A stretch of 7,476 bases of DNA from positions 1-7,476 of the forward strand of contig PXES01000041.1 of the NCBI GenBank assembly GCA_003564655.1, read 5' to 3'. Each line of letters starts with the position of its first letter. The stretch's first letter is position 1. A program made the position numbers and the translations under genes. Source of the DNA: Paracoccaceae bacterium (GTDB lineage Bacteria; Pseudomonadota; Alphaproteobacteria; Rhodobacterales; Rhodobacteraceae). The notes beneath the pieces are model-generated. The model did not search any database and was not told where the DNA came from. It was given only the letters and a program-made list of their open reading frames with translations. Shown in pieces: positions 1 through 5,451 of the stretch.

Positions 1-281
1 ACGGGTTTTTCGTGCTTGACTGGCGCGCCGGGGCAACCTGCGAACTGCGCTATTTCGGGCTGGTCCCGCAGGCCGTGGGGCGGGGTTTCGGGTCATGGAT
101 GCTGCGCACCGCGATCCTGACTGCCTGGGCGCGCGAGGGGGTCAAGCGCCTGTGCGTGAATACCTGCACCCTCGATCACCCGCGCGCGCTGGCGCAGTAC
201 CAGAAGCACGGCTTCACCCCGGTCCGGCAGGAACAGCGCATGCGCCGTCTCACCCGCGACTGGACCCCTGCCCATAACTGA
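1..281 (+). CDS. GNAT family N-acetyltransferase (3' part only)
   Basis: The gene runs in from the left edge: the frame is open from base 3 (codons for GFFVLDWRAG), so the true start lies outside the window and the internal GTG at 12 is not the start. About 92 residues remain. They hold the C-terminal half of a GNAT fold. The strand before motif A reads ELRYFGLVP. The acetyl-CoA pyrophosphate-binding loop reads QAVGRGFGSWML, matching the family pattern Q/R-x-x-G-x-G/A. It is followed by VNTCTLDHPRALAQYQKHGF, the usual late strand and helix in which an Asn/His segment precedes the YxKxGF turn. The family transfers an acetyl group from acetyl-CoA to an amine; the substrate cannot be told from this piece. 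The stop lies 13 bp before the aminotransferase start, so the two are probably co-transcribed. Confidence 0.9.
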   Translation, partial: GFFVLDWRAGATCELRYFGLVPQAVGRGFGSWMLRTAILTAWAREGVKRLCVNTCTLDHPRALAQYQKHGFTPVRQEQRMRRLTRDWTPAHN

Positions 282-294
282 AAGGCCGCTGCGC

Positions 295-1482
295 ATGTTC
301 GAGACCCTGCCCGACGCGAAACCCGATGGCATCATCGCCCTGATGCAGGCATTCGCCGACGACCCGCGCATGGGCAAGATCGACCTCGGCGTGGGCGTCT
401 ACCGCGACGAGGCCGGGCGCACGCTGGTCATGCAGGCGGTCAAGGACGCCGAGCGGCACATCGTGGCGACGCAGGAAAGCAAGAGCTACCTCTCGCTCGC
501 AGGGGACCACCGGTTTCTTGACGCGATGGGCCGGTTGCTTCTGGGCGGCGCGGTGCCAGAGGCGCGGCTGGCAGCGGTCGGCACGCCCGGCGGCACGGCG
601 GCTGTGCGGCAGATCTGCGCACTGGTCCAACTGGTCCGCCCCGAGGCGACGATCTGGGTCAGTGCCGAGACCTGGCCCAATCATGTCCCGCTGATCAGCG
701 CCGTGGGGCTTGCACACCGGCCCTATCGCTACCTCGACGCGGCCTCGGGCACCCTCGACCGGGCGGGGATGATGGATGACCTCGCGCAGGTCGCGGCGGG
801 CGATATCGTCCTGCTGCACGGGTGCTGCCATAACCCCACGGGCGTCGAGCTTGCCTCCCAGGACTGGGCCGAGATCGCCGCGCTGCTGGACGCGCGCGGG
901 GCGGTGCCCTTCGTCGACATGGCTTATCAGGGCTTCGGCGAGGGGCTTGACGCCGATGCGGGCGGGCTGCGCCATCTGGCCGCCCGCCTGCCCGAGGTGC
1001 TGGTCGCGGCAAGCTGCTCGAAGAATTTCGGCCTCTACCGCGAGCGCGTGGGGCTGGCCATGGCGGTCATCCCCGAGGAACACCGCGCGCGCGTGGCGGG
1101 GACGCTCGCGGGGCTCAACCGCCGCGTCTTTGCGTTTCCACCCGATCATGGCGGGCGCGTCGTCAGCACCATCCTCAGCGATCAGAAATTGCGCGCGCTG
1201 TGGCAAGCCGAGCTGGACGAGATGCGCGAGCGCGTTCACGCCAACCGCCGCACTCTGGCCGAGGCGCTGCGGGCCGAAGCCGGGACCGACCGCTTCGATT
1301 TCATCGTCACACAGGCGGGCATGTTCTCGCTGCTGCCGCTGACGCCCGGACAGATCACGGCGCTGCGGGCCGAGCACGGTATCTATATGCTGGGCGACGG
1401 GCGGGTGAACATGGCCGGGCTGAACGCGCAAAGCGTACCTGTCGTCGCGCAGGCCATGGCACAGGTGATCGACGAAGGGTGA
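295..1482 (+). CDS. Class I aspartate/aromatic amino acid aminotransferase
   Basis: A complete 395-residue PLP enzyme of the AspC/TyrB type, usual length for the family. It moves an amino group between aspartate or aromatic amino acids and 2-oxoglutarate in the cytosol. Visible landmarks are GTPGGTAA (about 97-103, cofactor phosphate region), ETWPNH (Trp127), CCHNPTG with Asn180, PFVDMAYQGFG with Asp208 and Tyr211, and SCSKNFGLYRERVG with Lys243 as the Schiff-base lysine. GDGRVNMAGL carries Arg370, which should bind the substrate alpha-carboxylate. Arg276 lies six residues before the PPDHG stretch, where E. coli AspC has Arg292, the distal-carboxylate residue, so dicarboxylates are probably accepted. 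I cannot decide between AspC-like and TyrB-like preference, so no symbol is given. The ATG has a modest GAAAGG site about nine bases upstream. The next gene is convergent. Confidence 0.94.
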   Translation: MFETLPDAKPDGIIALMQAFADDPRMGKIDLGVGVYRDEAGRTLVMQAVKDAERHIVATQESKSYLSLAGDHRFLDAMGRLLLGGAVPEARLAAVGTPGGTAAVRQICALVQLVRPEATIWVSAETWPNHVPLISAVGLAHRPYRYLDAASGTLDRAGMMDDLAQVAAGDIVLLHGCCHNPTGVELASQDWAEIAALLDARGAVPFVDMAYQGFGEGLDADAGGLRHLAARLPEVLVAASCSKNFGLYRERVGLAMAVIPEEHRARVAGTLAGLNRRVFAFPPDHGGRVVSTILSDQKLRALWQAELDEMRERVHANRRTLAEALRAEAGTDRFDFIVTQAGMFSLLPLTPGQITALRAEHGIYMLGDGRVNMAGLNAQSVPVVAQAMAQVIDEG

Positions 1483-1548
1483 GACCAGCCGCGCACCCCG
1501 CGCGACCCGCTCCGTCGCCGCAGCGATGCAACGTTTCCCGATCCCGCG

Positions 1549-1622
1549 CGCCTGCGCAAGGCGCCCTCGGGGCGTGCAGGGGCGGGTGGGTGGGCACGGC
1601 CCGAGGGCGCTTTGCGCAGGCG
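1549..1622 (+). repeat. G-quadruplex-loop hairpin element, copy 1
   Basis: This 74-bp inverted repeat lies in the gap between two converging genes. Bases 1549-1577 pair with 1594-1622: of 29 positions, 27 are Watson-Crick, one is G-T (1560/1611) and one is mismatched (1572/1599). The 16-base loop is AGGGGCGGGTGGGTGG. With the adjoining G at 1594 it contains four runs of three or more G separated by single bases, the classic intramolecular G-quadruplex pattern, on the + strand. The loop is closed by GTGC/GCAC. There is no T run after either arm, so it is not a textbook intrinsic terminator, although it could stall polymerase from either side. A closely similar loop and clamp occur at 6543-6614 in the opposite orientation. 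Pairing was counted by hand; function is unknown. Confidence 0.88.
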
Positions 1623-1679
1623 TCCGCAGCAGCCGCCCGGACGGCCCACTCCGGACCCGACTTCAACCGACAATGACGG

Positions 1680-1877
1680 CTATCCCTCGACCTCGCGGGC
1701 CTCATCGACCAGCATGATCGGGATGCCGTCGCGGATCGGAAAGGCCAGATGCGCGGCCTTCGATACAAGTTCCTGCTTCTGCGAGTCGTATCTCAGAAAC
1801 TGCTTGGTCGCCGGGCAGACTAGCACTTCGAGCATCTTGCGATCGAATTTTGGCGAAGCGGGTGCATCTTCCGTCAT
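1680..1877 (-). CDS. Trm112/UPF0434 (YcaR-like) small protein
   Basis: A 65-residue protein. It resembles E. coli YcaR: the pattern LLEIxxCP near the N-terminus appears here as MLEVLVCPATKQFLRY, and the C-terminal half has KAAHLAFPIRDGIPIML, matching the family LAFPIRDGIP signature. Trm112 proteins are small zinc-fold partners that activate methyltransferases in eukaryotes and archaea; the job of the bacterial short forms is not established. Only one cysteine remains (Cys21, in CPAT rather than CPxC), so zinc binding by the usual cysteine set is unlikely. The ATG overlaps the TGA of the upstream LON-domain gene as ATGA, and a GAGG sits seven bases before the start, so translation is probably coupled. 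It is the last gene of the minus-strand operon. Confidence 0.9.
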   Translation of the reverse strand: MTEDAPASPKFDRKMLEVLVCPATKQFLRYDSQKQELVSKAAHLAFPIRDGIPIMLVDEAREVEG

Positions 1878-2515
1878 TGCAACGCCTCGTCATCGCCGCC
1901 GCGCAGACTGAACTCCATCAAGGTCACGAGTGTCTCGCGCCGGGTCGCAAGCGACGGCGCCTCCAGCAGGGCCTGCTTGTCGTCGGGCTCGAAGGGGCAG
2001 AGCATCGACAGCGAATTGATCAGCAACTCGTCCTCGGCACCCTTGAGGCTGTCCCAGTCGGTCGAGAGCTGATGCATCGCGAAGAACCGCTTGAGCAGGG
2101 CGAAGAATTGCTCGCGCTGAAGCCCTTTATCACTTTCCTCGTCGCCACGGTCGCGGTCAAAACCGTCCCATGTCACTTCGGTGCGTCGGTAAGGAGTGAA
2201 ACCTGTCACCTCCTGCCTGACCCGAAACCGGGAAACCCCTGTCAGCGTGATCATGTAGCGCCCGTCCTCGGTCTCGGAGAACGCAGTCAGACGACCGGCG
2301 CAACCGATGCTATGCAGCGGCTTGGCCCCGTTTCCGGGCGTCTCGCGCGGCTGGATCATGCCGATCAGCCTCTCGGGCGTCTTCAGGCAATCCTCGATCA
2401 TGGCAAGGTAACGCGGCTCGAAGATATGCAGGGGCAACCGGGCGCGCGGCAAAAGCAACGCTCCCGGCAGGGGAAACACCGGGATCGTGTCCGGAAGATC
2501 CGTGAACCGCGTCAT
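1874..2515 (-). CDS. LON substrate-binding (N-terminal) domain protein
   Basis: A 213-residue stand-alone LON N-terminal domain protein with no AAA+ or Ser-Lys protease part. The opening TIPVFPLPGALLLPRARLPL (residues 10-29) followed by HIFEPRY (30-36) is the family signature, and GMIQP plus IGCAGRL follow as in other LON-domain proteins. The family domain binds unfolded or specific substrates in Lon protease; the free-standing bacterial forms have no proven activity, so an adaptor or substrate-recognition role is only an inference. I chose the ATG at 2515 over an in-frame TTG three codons upstream (2524), because ATG is preferred and a TTAGG lies about nine bases before it. It follows the thioredoxin-TPR gene by 27 bp and overlaps the next gene by 4 bp. 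Confidence 0.91.
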   Translation of the reverse strand: MTRFTDLPDTIPVFPLPGALLLPRARLPLHIFEPRYLAMIEDCLKTPERLIGMIQPRETPGNGAKPLHSIGCAGRLTAFSETEDGRYMITLTGVSRFRVRQEVTGFTPYRRTEVTWDGFDRDRGDEESDKGLQREQFFALLKRFFAMHQLSTDWDSLKGAEDELLINSLSMLCPFEPDDKQALLEAPSLATRRETLVTLMEFSLRGGDDEALQ

Positions 2516-2542
2516 GAGATGCAACCTAACCCGAACGCTGGC

Positions 2543-3448
2543 TCAGGCAAATATCATCGAACTCAATCGACGCCGCCCACGTGCGGCCAGCGGATCCTTC
2601 GGCCCGAGCGCGTCGAAAATCGTGAAAAGCTGGGCCTTTGCGGCACCATCATTCCAGTCGCGGTCACGGCGGAAAAGCTCCAGCAACTCATCGATGGCGG
2701 CCTCGGTCTCGCCCTTGGCATGAAGCGCCTGCGCAAGGTCGAACCGCGCCTGATGATCGCCTGGCTCCGCCTCCAGCTTGGTGCGCAATTCGTCCACTGG
2801 CCCCGCACTCTCGGCCTGCCGCGCGAGCGCCAGCGCGGCGCGCGCGGCCTCGACCTCGGCGGCCTTGGCGATGGCGGCGGGTGCATTGGCCAGCAGCGCC
2901 TCGGCCTGGTCGAGATTGCCGCTGGCAAGCTGGGCGCGTGCCAGCCCGCCCAGGGCACGCGGGTTCTCGTTTTCTTCGGACAGGACGGCGGCGAAGATCT
3001 GCGCTGCGTCGGTCACGGCCCCCTGCTCGAGCATGGTGTCGGCTTCGTCCATCGCCGCGCCCAGACCGCCATCCCCGGCCATCCCGGCCAGCTTGGTGAC
3101 GAACTCCTTCAGTGCCGAGGGCGGCTGCGCGCCCTGAAATCCGTCCACCGGCTGACCCTGATAGAACGCATACACCGTGGGAATCGACTGGATGCGCAGT
3201 TGGGCGGCGATGCTCTGGTTCTCGTCAACATTGACCTTGACCATCCGCACCTTGCCGCCTGCGGCGCGCACCTCGGCCTCAAGCGCGGGGCCAAGCGTCT
3301 TGCACGGGCCACACCAAGGCGCCCAGAAATCGACGATGACCGGCACCTCCTGGCTGGCCTCGACCACCTTGACCATGAAATCCTGTTCAGTGGCGTCCGA
3401 GATCACCTCGGCCCCGGCCCCTGCATCCTGCTTGCCGAATTCCAGCAT
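2543..3448 (-). CDS. cnoX: Thioredoxin-TPR chaperedoxin (CnoX/YbbN type)
   Basis: A 301-residue cytosolic protein with no signal peptide. Residues about 20-120 form a thioredoxin fold with DFWAPWCGPCK (Cys46 and Cys49) and the cis-proline loop SIPTVYAF (Pro90). From about 130 to 300 there are helical repeats rich in Ala and Leu (for example DAAQIFAAVLSEENENPRAL, then a pair around 240-290) typical of the YbbN TPR-like tail. E. coli CnoX (YbbN) is a holdase activated by hypochlorite that hands clients to GroEL and DnaK, and it lacks the full redox pair; here the complete WCGPC is kept, as I recall for Caulobacter CnoX, so disulfide reduction as well as holding is likely. The ATG has a GGGGGCG site six or fewer bases upstream. 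The gap to xthA (68 bp) contains a short palindrome at 3488-3500. Confidence 0.92.
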   Translation of the reverse strand: MLEFGKQDAGAGAEVISDATEQDFMVKVVEASQEVPVIVDFWAPWCGPCKTLGPALEAEVRAAGGKVRMVKVNVDENQSIAAQLRIQSIPTVYAFYQGQPVDGFQGAQPPSALKEFVTKLAGMAGDGGLGAAMDEADTMLEQGAVTDAAQIFAAVLSEENENPRALGGLARAQLASGNLDQAEALLANAPAAIAKAAEVEAARAALALARQAESAGPVDELRTKLEAEPGDHQARFDLAQALHAKGETEAAIDELLELFRRDRDWNDGAAKAQLFTIFDALGPKDPLAARGRRRLSSMIFA

Positions 3449-3487
3449 GTTCGCCCCCGTCTTTGTCGACCTCTTCCCGCCCTATAT

Positions 3488-3500
3488 GGTCTGCGAGACC
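3488..3500. other. Short perfect palindrome upstream of cnoX
   Basis: GGTCT-GCG-AGACC is a perfect 5-bp inverted repeat with a 3-base centre, about 40 bp before the cnoX start in the xthA-cnoX gap. It could be a small mRNA hairpin between the two cistrons or a protein site. No T run follows, so it is not a terminator. A 13-bp palindrome of this size can occur by chance. Confidence 0.3.
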
Positions 3501-3516
3501 TCAAAGGGAAAGGGGG

Positions 3517-4305
3517 TCACAGATCGAAGCTGGCAAACACCGGCGCGTGATCCGAGGGCTGCTCCCACCCGCGTGCCGCGCGCAGGATGCGCGAGCCGTG
3601 CCCCGCCGGCGCAATGTCGGAACTGGCCCAGACATGGTCCAGCCTGCGGCCCCGGTCCGAGGCGTCCCAGTCGCGCGCGCGGTAGGACCACCAGGAATAG
3701 AGTTGCCCCTCGGGAATGTCCTTGCGGGTGATGTCCACCCAGCCCCCGGCCTCTTGCGCGGCGCCCAGATGCTCGACCTCGATCGGTGTGTGCGAGACGA
3801 CCGACAGCAACTGCTTGTGCGACCAGACATCATCCGCGCGCGGGGCGATGTTCAGATCGCCCACCAGGATCGCACGCTCGGGGCGTGCATCGCGGAAATG
3901 GTCACGCATCTCGGTCAGCGTATCGAGCTTGTGGCCGAATTTCTCGTTCACCTCGCGGTCGGGCACATCGCCGCCCGCCGGGACGTAGCAATTGTGGATC
4001 GTGACGCCATTCTCCAGCCGCGCCGCCACATGACGCGCATCGCCGCGCCCGCACCAGTCGATGTGCCCGGCATCTTCCAGCGGCAGGCGCGAGAGGATGG
4101 CCACACCGTTATATCCCTTCTGCCCCCGCGCAGCCCAGTGTCCGTACCCGGCATTTGCGAACAGATCGAAGGGGATTTTCTCGACCGGGCTCTTGCATTC
4201 CTGAAGGCACAGAACGTCGGGTGCCTCCTCGCGCAGAAGTTTAAGGACCAGCGCGGCGCGCAGGCGGATGGAATTGATGTTCCAGGTAGCAAGGGTAAGG
4301 GGCAT
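3517..4305 (-). CDS. xthA: Exodeoxyribonuclease III (AP endonuclease)
   Basis: A complete 262-residue enzyme of the exonuclease III family, close to the 268 residues of E. coli Xth. It cuts DNA 5' to abasic sites and removes 3' blocks in base-excision repair, using a divalent metal. The catalytic set is visible in order: LATWNINSIR (Asn9), LQECK (Glu36, metal ligand), NCYVPAGG (Tyr107), LVGDLNIAP (Asp150, Asn152), RLDHVW (Asp223) and QPSDHAPV (Asp252, His253). All key residues are present, so it should be active. It begins with MPLTLATWNIN, with no extension. It appears to be first in a four-gene minus-strand unit with cnoX, the LON-domain gene and the Trm112-like gene. The intergenic terminator at 4438-4463 separates it from the response regulator, so it needs its own promoter. 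Confidence 0.97.
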   Translation of the reverse strand: MPLTLATWNINSIRLRAALVLKLLREEAPDVLCLQECKSPVEKIPFDLFANAGYGHWAARGQKGYNGVAILSRLPLEDAGHIDWCGRGDARHVAARLENGVTIHNCYVPAGGDVPDREVNEKFGHKLDTLTEMRDHFRDARPERAILVGDLNIAPRADDVWSHKQLLSVVSHTPIEVEHLGAAQEAGGWVDITRKDIPEGQLYSWWSYRARDWDASDRGRRLDHVWASSDIAPAGHGSRILRAARGWEQPSDHAPVFASFDL

Positions 4306-4344
4306 CTGGGGTGCGCGGCCTCTGGCTGGGGAGTGTTCGCCGGG

Positions 4345-4373
4345 TCAATAGCATCCGCGTCAGGGGGCGCCAA
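4345..4373 (-). promoter_or_regulatory. Weak sigma70-like promoter before xthA
   Basis: Read on the minus strand, TTGGCG (4373-4368) and TATTGA (4350-4345) are separated by 17 bases, 40 bp before the xthA start. The -35 half is fair and the -10 half is poor. A promoter is expected here because an intrinsic terminator lies just upstream, but this exact site is a guess. Confidence 0.22.
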
Positions 4374-4437
4374 GGCGGAGCTGCGGCCACAACTTCACTG
4401 CGGATTGCGCACCCCCGCGCTGTTGGTTCCGCAACAG

Positions 4438-4463
4438 AAAAGGCCCGGGCAGAAGCCCGGGCC
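4438..4463 (-). terminator. Rho-independent terminator
   Basis: A perfect 9-bp G+C-only stem (4442-4450 with 4455-4463) closed by a four-base loop, followed on the minus strand by TTTT (4441-4438). It ends transcripts coming from the response regulator, about 125 bp after its stop, and would be the 3' end of the putative sRNA just upstream. The other strand has no T run after the stem, so the terminator acts one way only. Confidence 0.85.
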
Positions 4464-4531
4464 AGTCCAACAGGGAGGAAATCGCGCTTTGTGAGAGCGC
4501 AGGGGAACAGGTCGTACTGAAGAACAATCGC
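4438..4531 (-). ncRNA. Putative sRNA at the 3' end of the OmpR-type gene (SorX-like)
   Basis: Seen: about 94 nt on the minus strand from a promoter-predicted start near 4531 to the terminator T run at 4438. It has a small hairpin GCGCT/AGCGC (4500-4496 with 4488-4484), then an unpaired stretch containing TCCTCCC (4479-4473), complementary to Shine-Dalgarno sequences, then the 9-bp terminator stem. This hairpin, open target-binding region and terminator are the layout of an Hfq-type sRNA. Known, from memory: in Rhodobacter sphaeroides the 3' UTR of an OmpR-type regulator gene gives the stress-related sRNA SorX. Inferred: this is its counterpart. The 5' end is uncertain, because the RNA may instead be cut from the longer mRNA. 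It could also be just a structured 3' UTR. Confidence 0.55.
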
Positions 4532-4537
4532 ACGACA

Positions 4538-4565
4538 AATGTACCATCCTATCCGATTCTGGCAA
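4538..4565 (-). promoter_or_regulatory. Sigma70-like promoter for the putative sRNA
   Basis: On the minus strand TTGCCA (4565-4560, five of six consensus bases) and TACATT (4543-4538, four of six) are 16 bases apart, in the 3' UTR of the response regulator. Transcription would start near 4531 and stop at the terminator about 94 nt later. Position and spacing are good; activity is untested. Confidence 0.42.
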
Positions 4566-4587
4566 CAATAAGGCGTGAGATCTGTGT

Positions 4588-5274
4588 TCAGGCCGCGAGT
4601 CGATATCCCCCCGCCTCGGTCAGCAGCAGCGACACGTTGGACGGGTCGGGCTCGATCTTTTGCCGCAGCCGGTAGATATGGGTCTCGAGTGTGTGGGTCG
4701 TGACCCCGGCATTGTAGCCCCAGACCTCGTGCAACAGCACATCGCGCGGCACCACGCCGTCCGGCGCGCGGTAAAGGAACTTGAGTATGTTGGTTTCCTT
4801 TTCGGTCAGGCGGATCTTGCGCTCCTTTTCGTCGAGAAGCATCTTCTGCGCGGGCTTGAAGAGATATGGACCAAGCTGGAAGACCGCATTCTCCGACTGT
4901 TCGTGCTGGCGCAGCTGGGCGCGCAGACGGGCCAGCAGGACCGGCAGCTTGAAGGGCTTGGTGATGTAGTCATTCGCACCGGCATCAAGGCCGAGAATGG
5001 TGTCTGCGTCCGAATCATGCCCTGTGAGCATGACCACCGGTGCCTTGAACCCGGCCTTGCGCATCCGCTTGCACAACTCGCGCCCATCCGTGTCCGGCAG
5101 CCCGACATCGAGGATCGCGAGGTCGAACTGCCCCGCTCGGACCTGTTCCATCGCCTCGGCGCCGTTAGCCGCCTCGAACACGTCGAATTCATCGGTCATC
5201 ACAAGTTGCTCGGAGAGCGCCTCGCGCAGGTCGTCCTCATCATCAACCAGTAGGATCTTGTTGAGCTTAGCCAT
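4588..5274 (-). CDS. OmpR/PhoB-family response regulator
   Basis: A complete 228-residue two-component regulator. The receiver domain (about 5-120) has the acidic pair Asp11/Asp12, the phospho-acceptor Asp56 in LAILDVGLPD, Thr84 in VMLTGHDS and Lys106 in ITKPFK, so phosphorylation should work. The C-terminal winged helix (about 132-228) has LTEKETNILKFL, the recognition helix around THTLETHIYRLRQKI, and the wing TEAGGYRL. It should bind DNA as a dimer at direct repeats. A strong GAGGAG lies seven bases before the ATG. No histidine kinase is visible in the window, so its partner is elsewhere. I recall that the Rhodobacter OmpR-type regulator with a 3' sRNA has also been studied as the essential envelope/cell-division regulator CenR; this may be the same gene, but I cannot confirm it and give no symbol. 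Confidence 0.94.
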   Translation of the reverse strand: MAKLNKILLVDDEDDLREALSEQLVMTDEFDVFEAANGAEAMEQVRAGQFDLAILDVGLPDTDGRELCKRMRKAGFKAPVVMLTGHDSDADTILGLDAGANDYITKPFKLPVLLARLRAQLRQHEQSENAVFQLGPYLFKPAQKMLLDEKERKIRLTEKETNILKFLYRAPDGVVPRDVLLHEVWGYNAGVTTHTLETHIYRLRQKIEPDPSNVSLLLTEAGGYRLAA

Positions 5275-5451
5275 TCACAGTCTCCTCGAGTCACATCGGG
5301 TTCACACTCACTCACGCAGATGCGCGGCGCGGTCATGCACGACAAGATTTGCAACAATCGCTTCACGCGGACGTGTCGGCAGACGCGGGAATGTTTCAAT
5401 TCCAACAGCATGACGCTACAAGGCAAGGGCCGAGGCGGAGCATCCACGCCC
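5275..5451. promoter_or_regulatory. Divergent intergenic region between the regulator and ribA
   Basis: This 177-bp gap must hold the start signals for both the minus-strand regulator and the plus-strand ribA. Besides the promoter-like site at 5394-5422, it contains two small dyads: GTCATGCACGAC at 5332-5343 (one mismatched pair) and GGAAT-6-ATTCC at 5388-5403. I found no convincing -35/-10 pair for the regulator. It is visibly less G+C-rich than the flanking genes, as expected for regulatory DNA. Confidence 0.6.
5394..5422 (+). promoter_or_regulatory. Sigma70-like promoter for ribA
   Basis: TTTCAA (5394-5399) and TACAAG (5417-5422) with a 17-base spacer predict a start near 5429 and a 23-nt leader before the ATG at 5452. 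That agrees with the start chosen for ribA. The dyad GGAAT-6-ATTCC (5388-5403) overlaps the -35 half and could be an operator. Both hexamers are only partial matches. Confidence 0.33.

Noticed and set aside
250..1431. Long open frame on the minus strand (about 393 codons) over the aminotransferase
   Set aside because: It is a mirror of the real gene in G+C-rich DNA: Arg-, His- and Gln-rich, with no family motif, while the plus strand shows a full catalytic set.
2516..2524. TTG start three codons before the LON-domain ATG
   Set aside because: ATG at 2515 is in frame, has a better-placed TTAGG and loses nothing conserved.
3481..3510. Heat-shock (sigma32-like) promoter before cnoX, TTTGAG and ACCATATA
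   Set aside because: The halves are only nine bases apart, shorter than sigma32 promoters allow, although a stress promoter would suit the gene.
1850..3550. Long plus-strand open frame (566 codons) across the LON-domain and cnoX genes
   Set aside because: It runs antisense to two genes with clear motifs and its translation is low-complexity with no recognisable domain.
3463..4494. Plus-strand open frame of 343 codons over xthA
   Set aside because: Antisense to a complete exonuclease III with all catalytic residues; no motif of its own.
4491..4520. Nine-codon plus-strand frame from GTG after GGGAGGA
   Set aside because: Too short to support, and the GGGAGGA is better explained as the complement of the sRNA's CCTCCC stretch.
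5320..5451. N-terminal extension of ribA from ATG 5320 or 5411
   Set aside because: No ribosome site before either ATG, a non-conserved Cys- and Arg-rich lead, and the best promoter places the transcript start after both.
5275..5451. FMN riboswitch before ribA
   Set aside because: The conserved AGGG- and GC-rich multi-stem RFN pattern is not seen, and the predicted leader is only about 23 nt.
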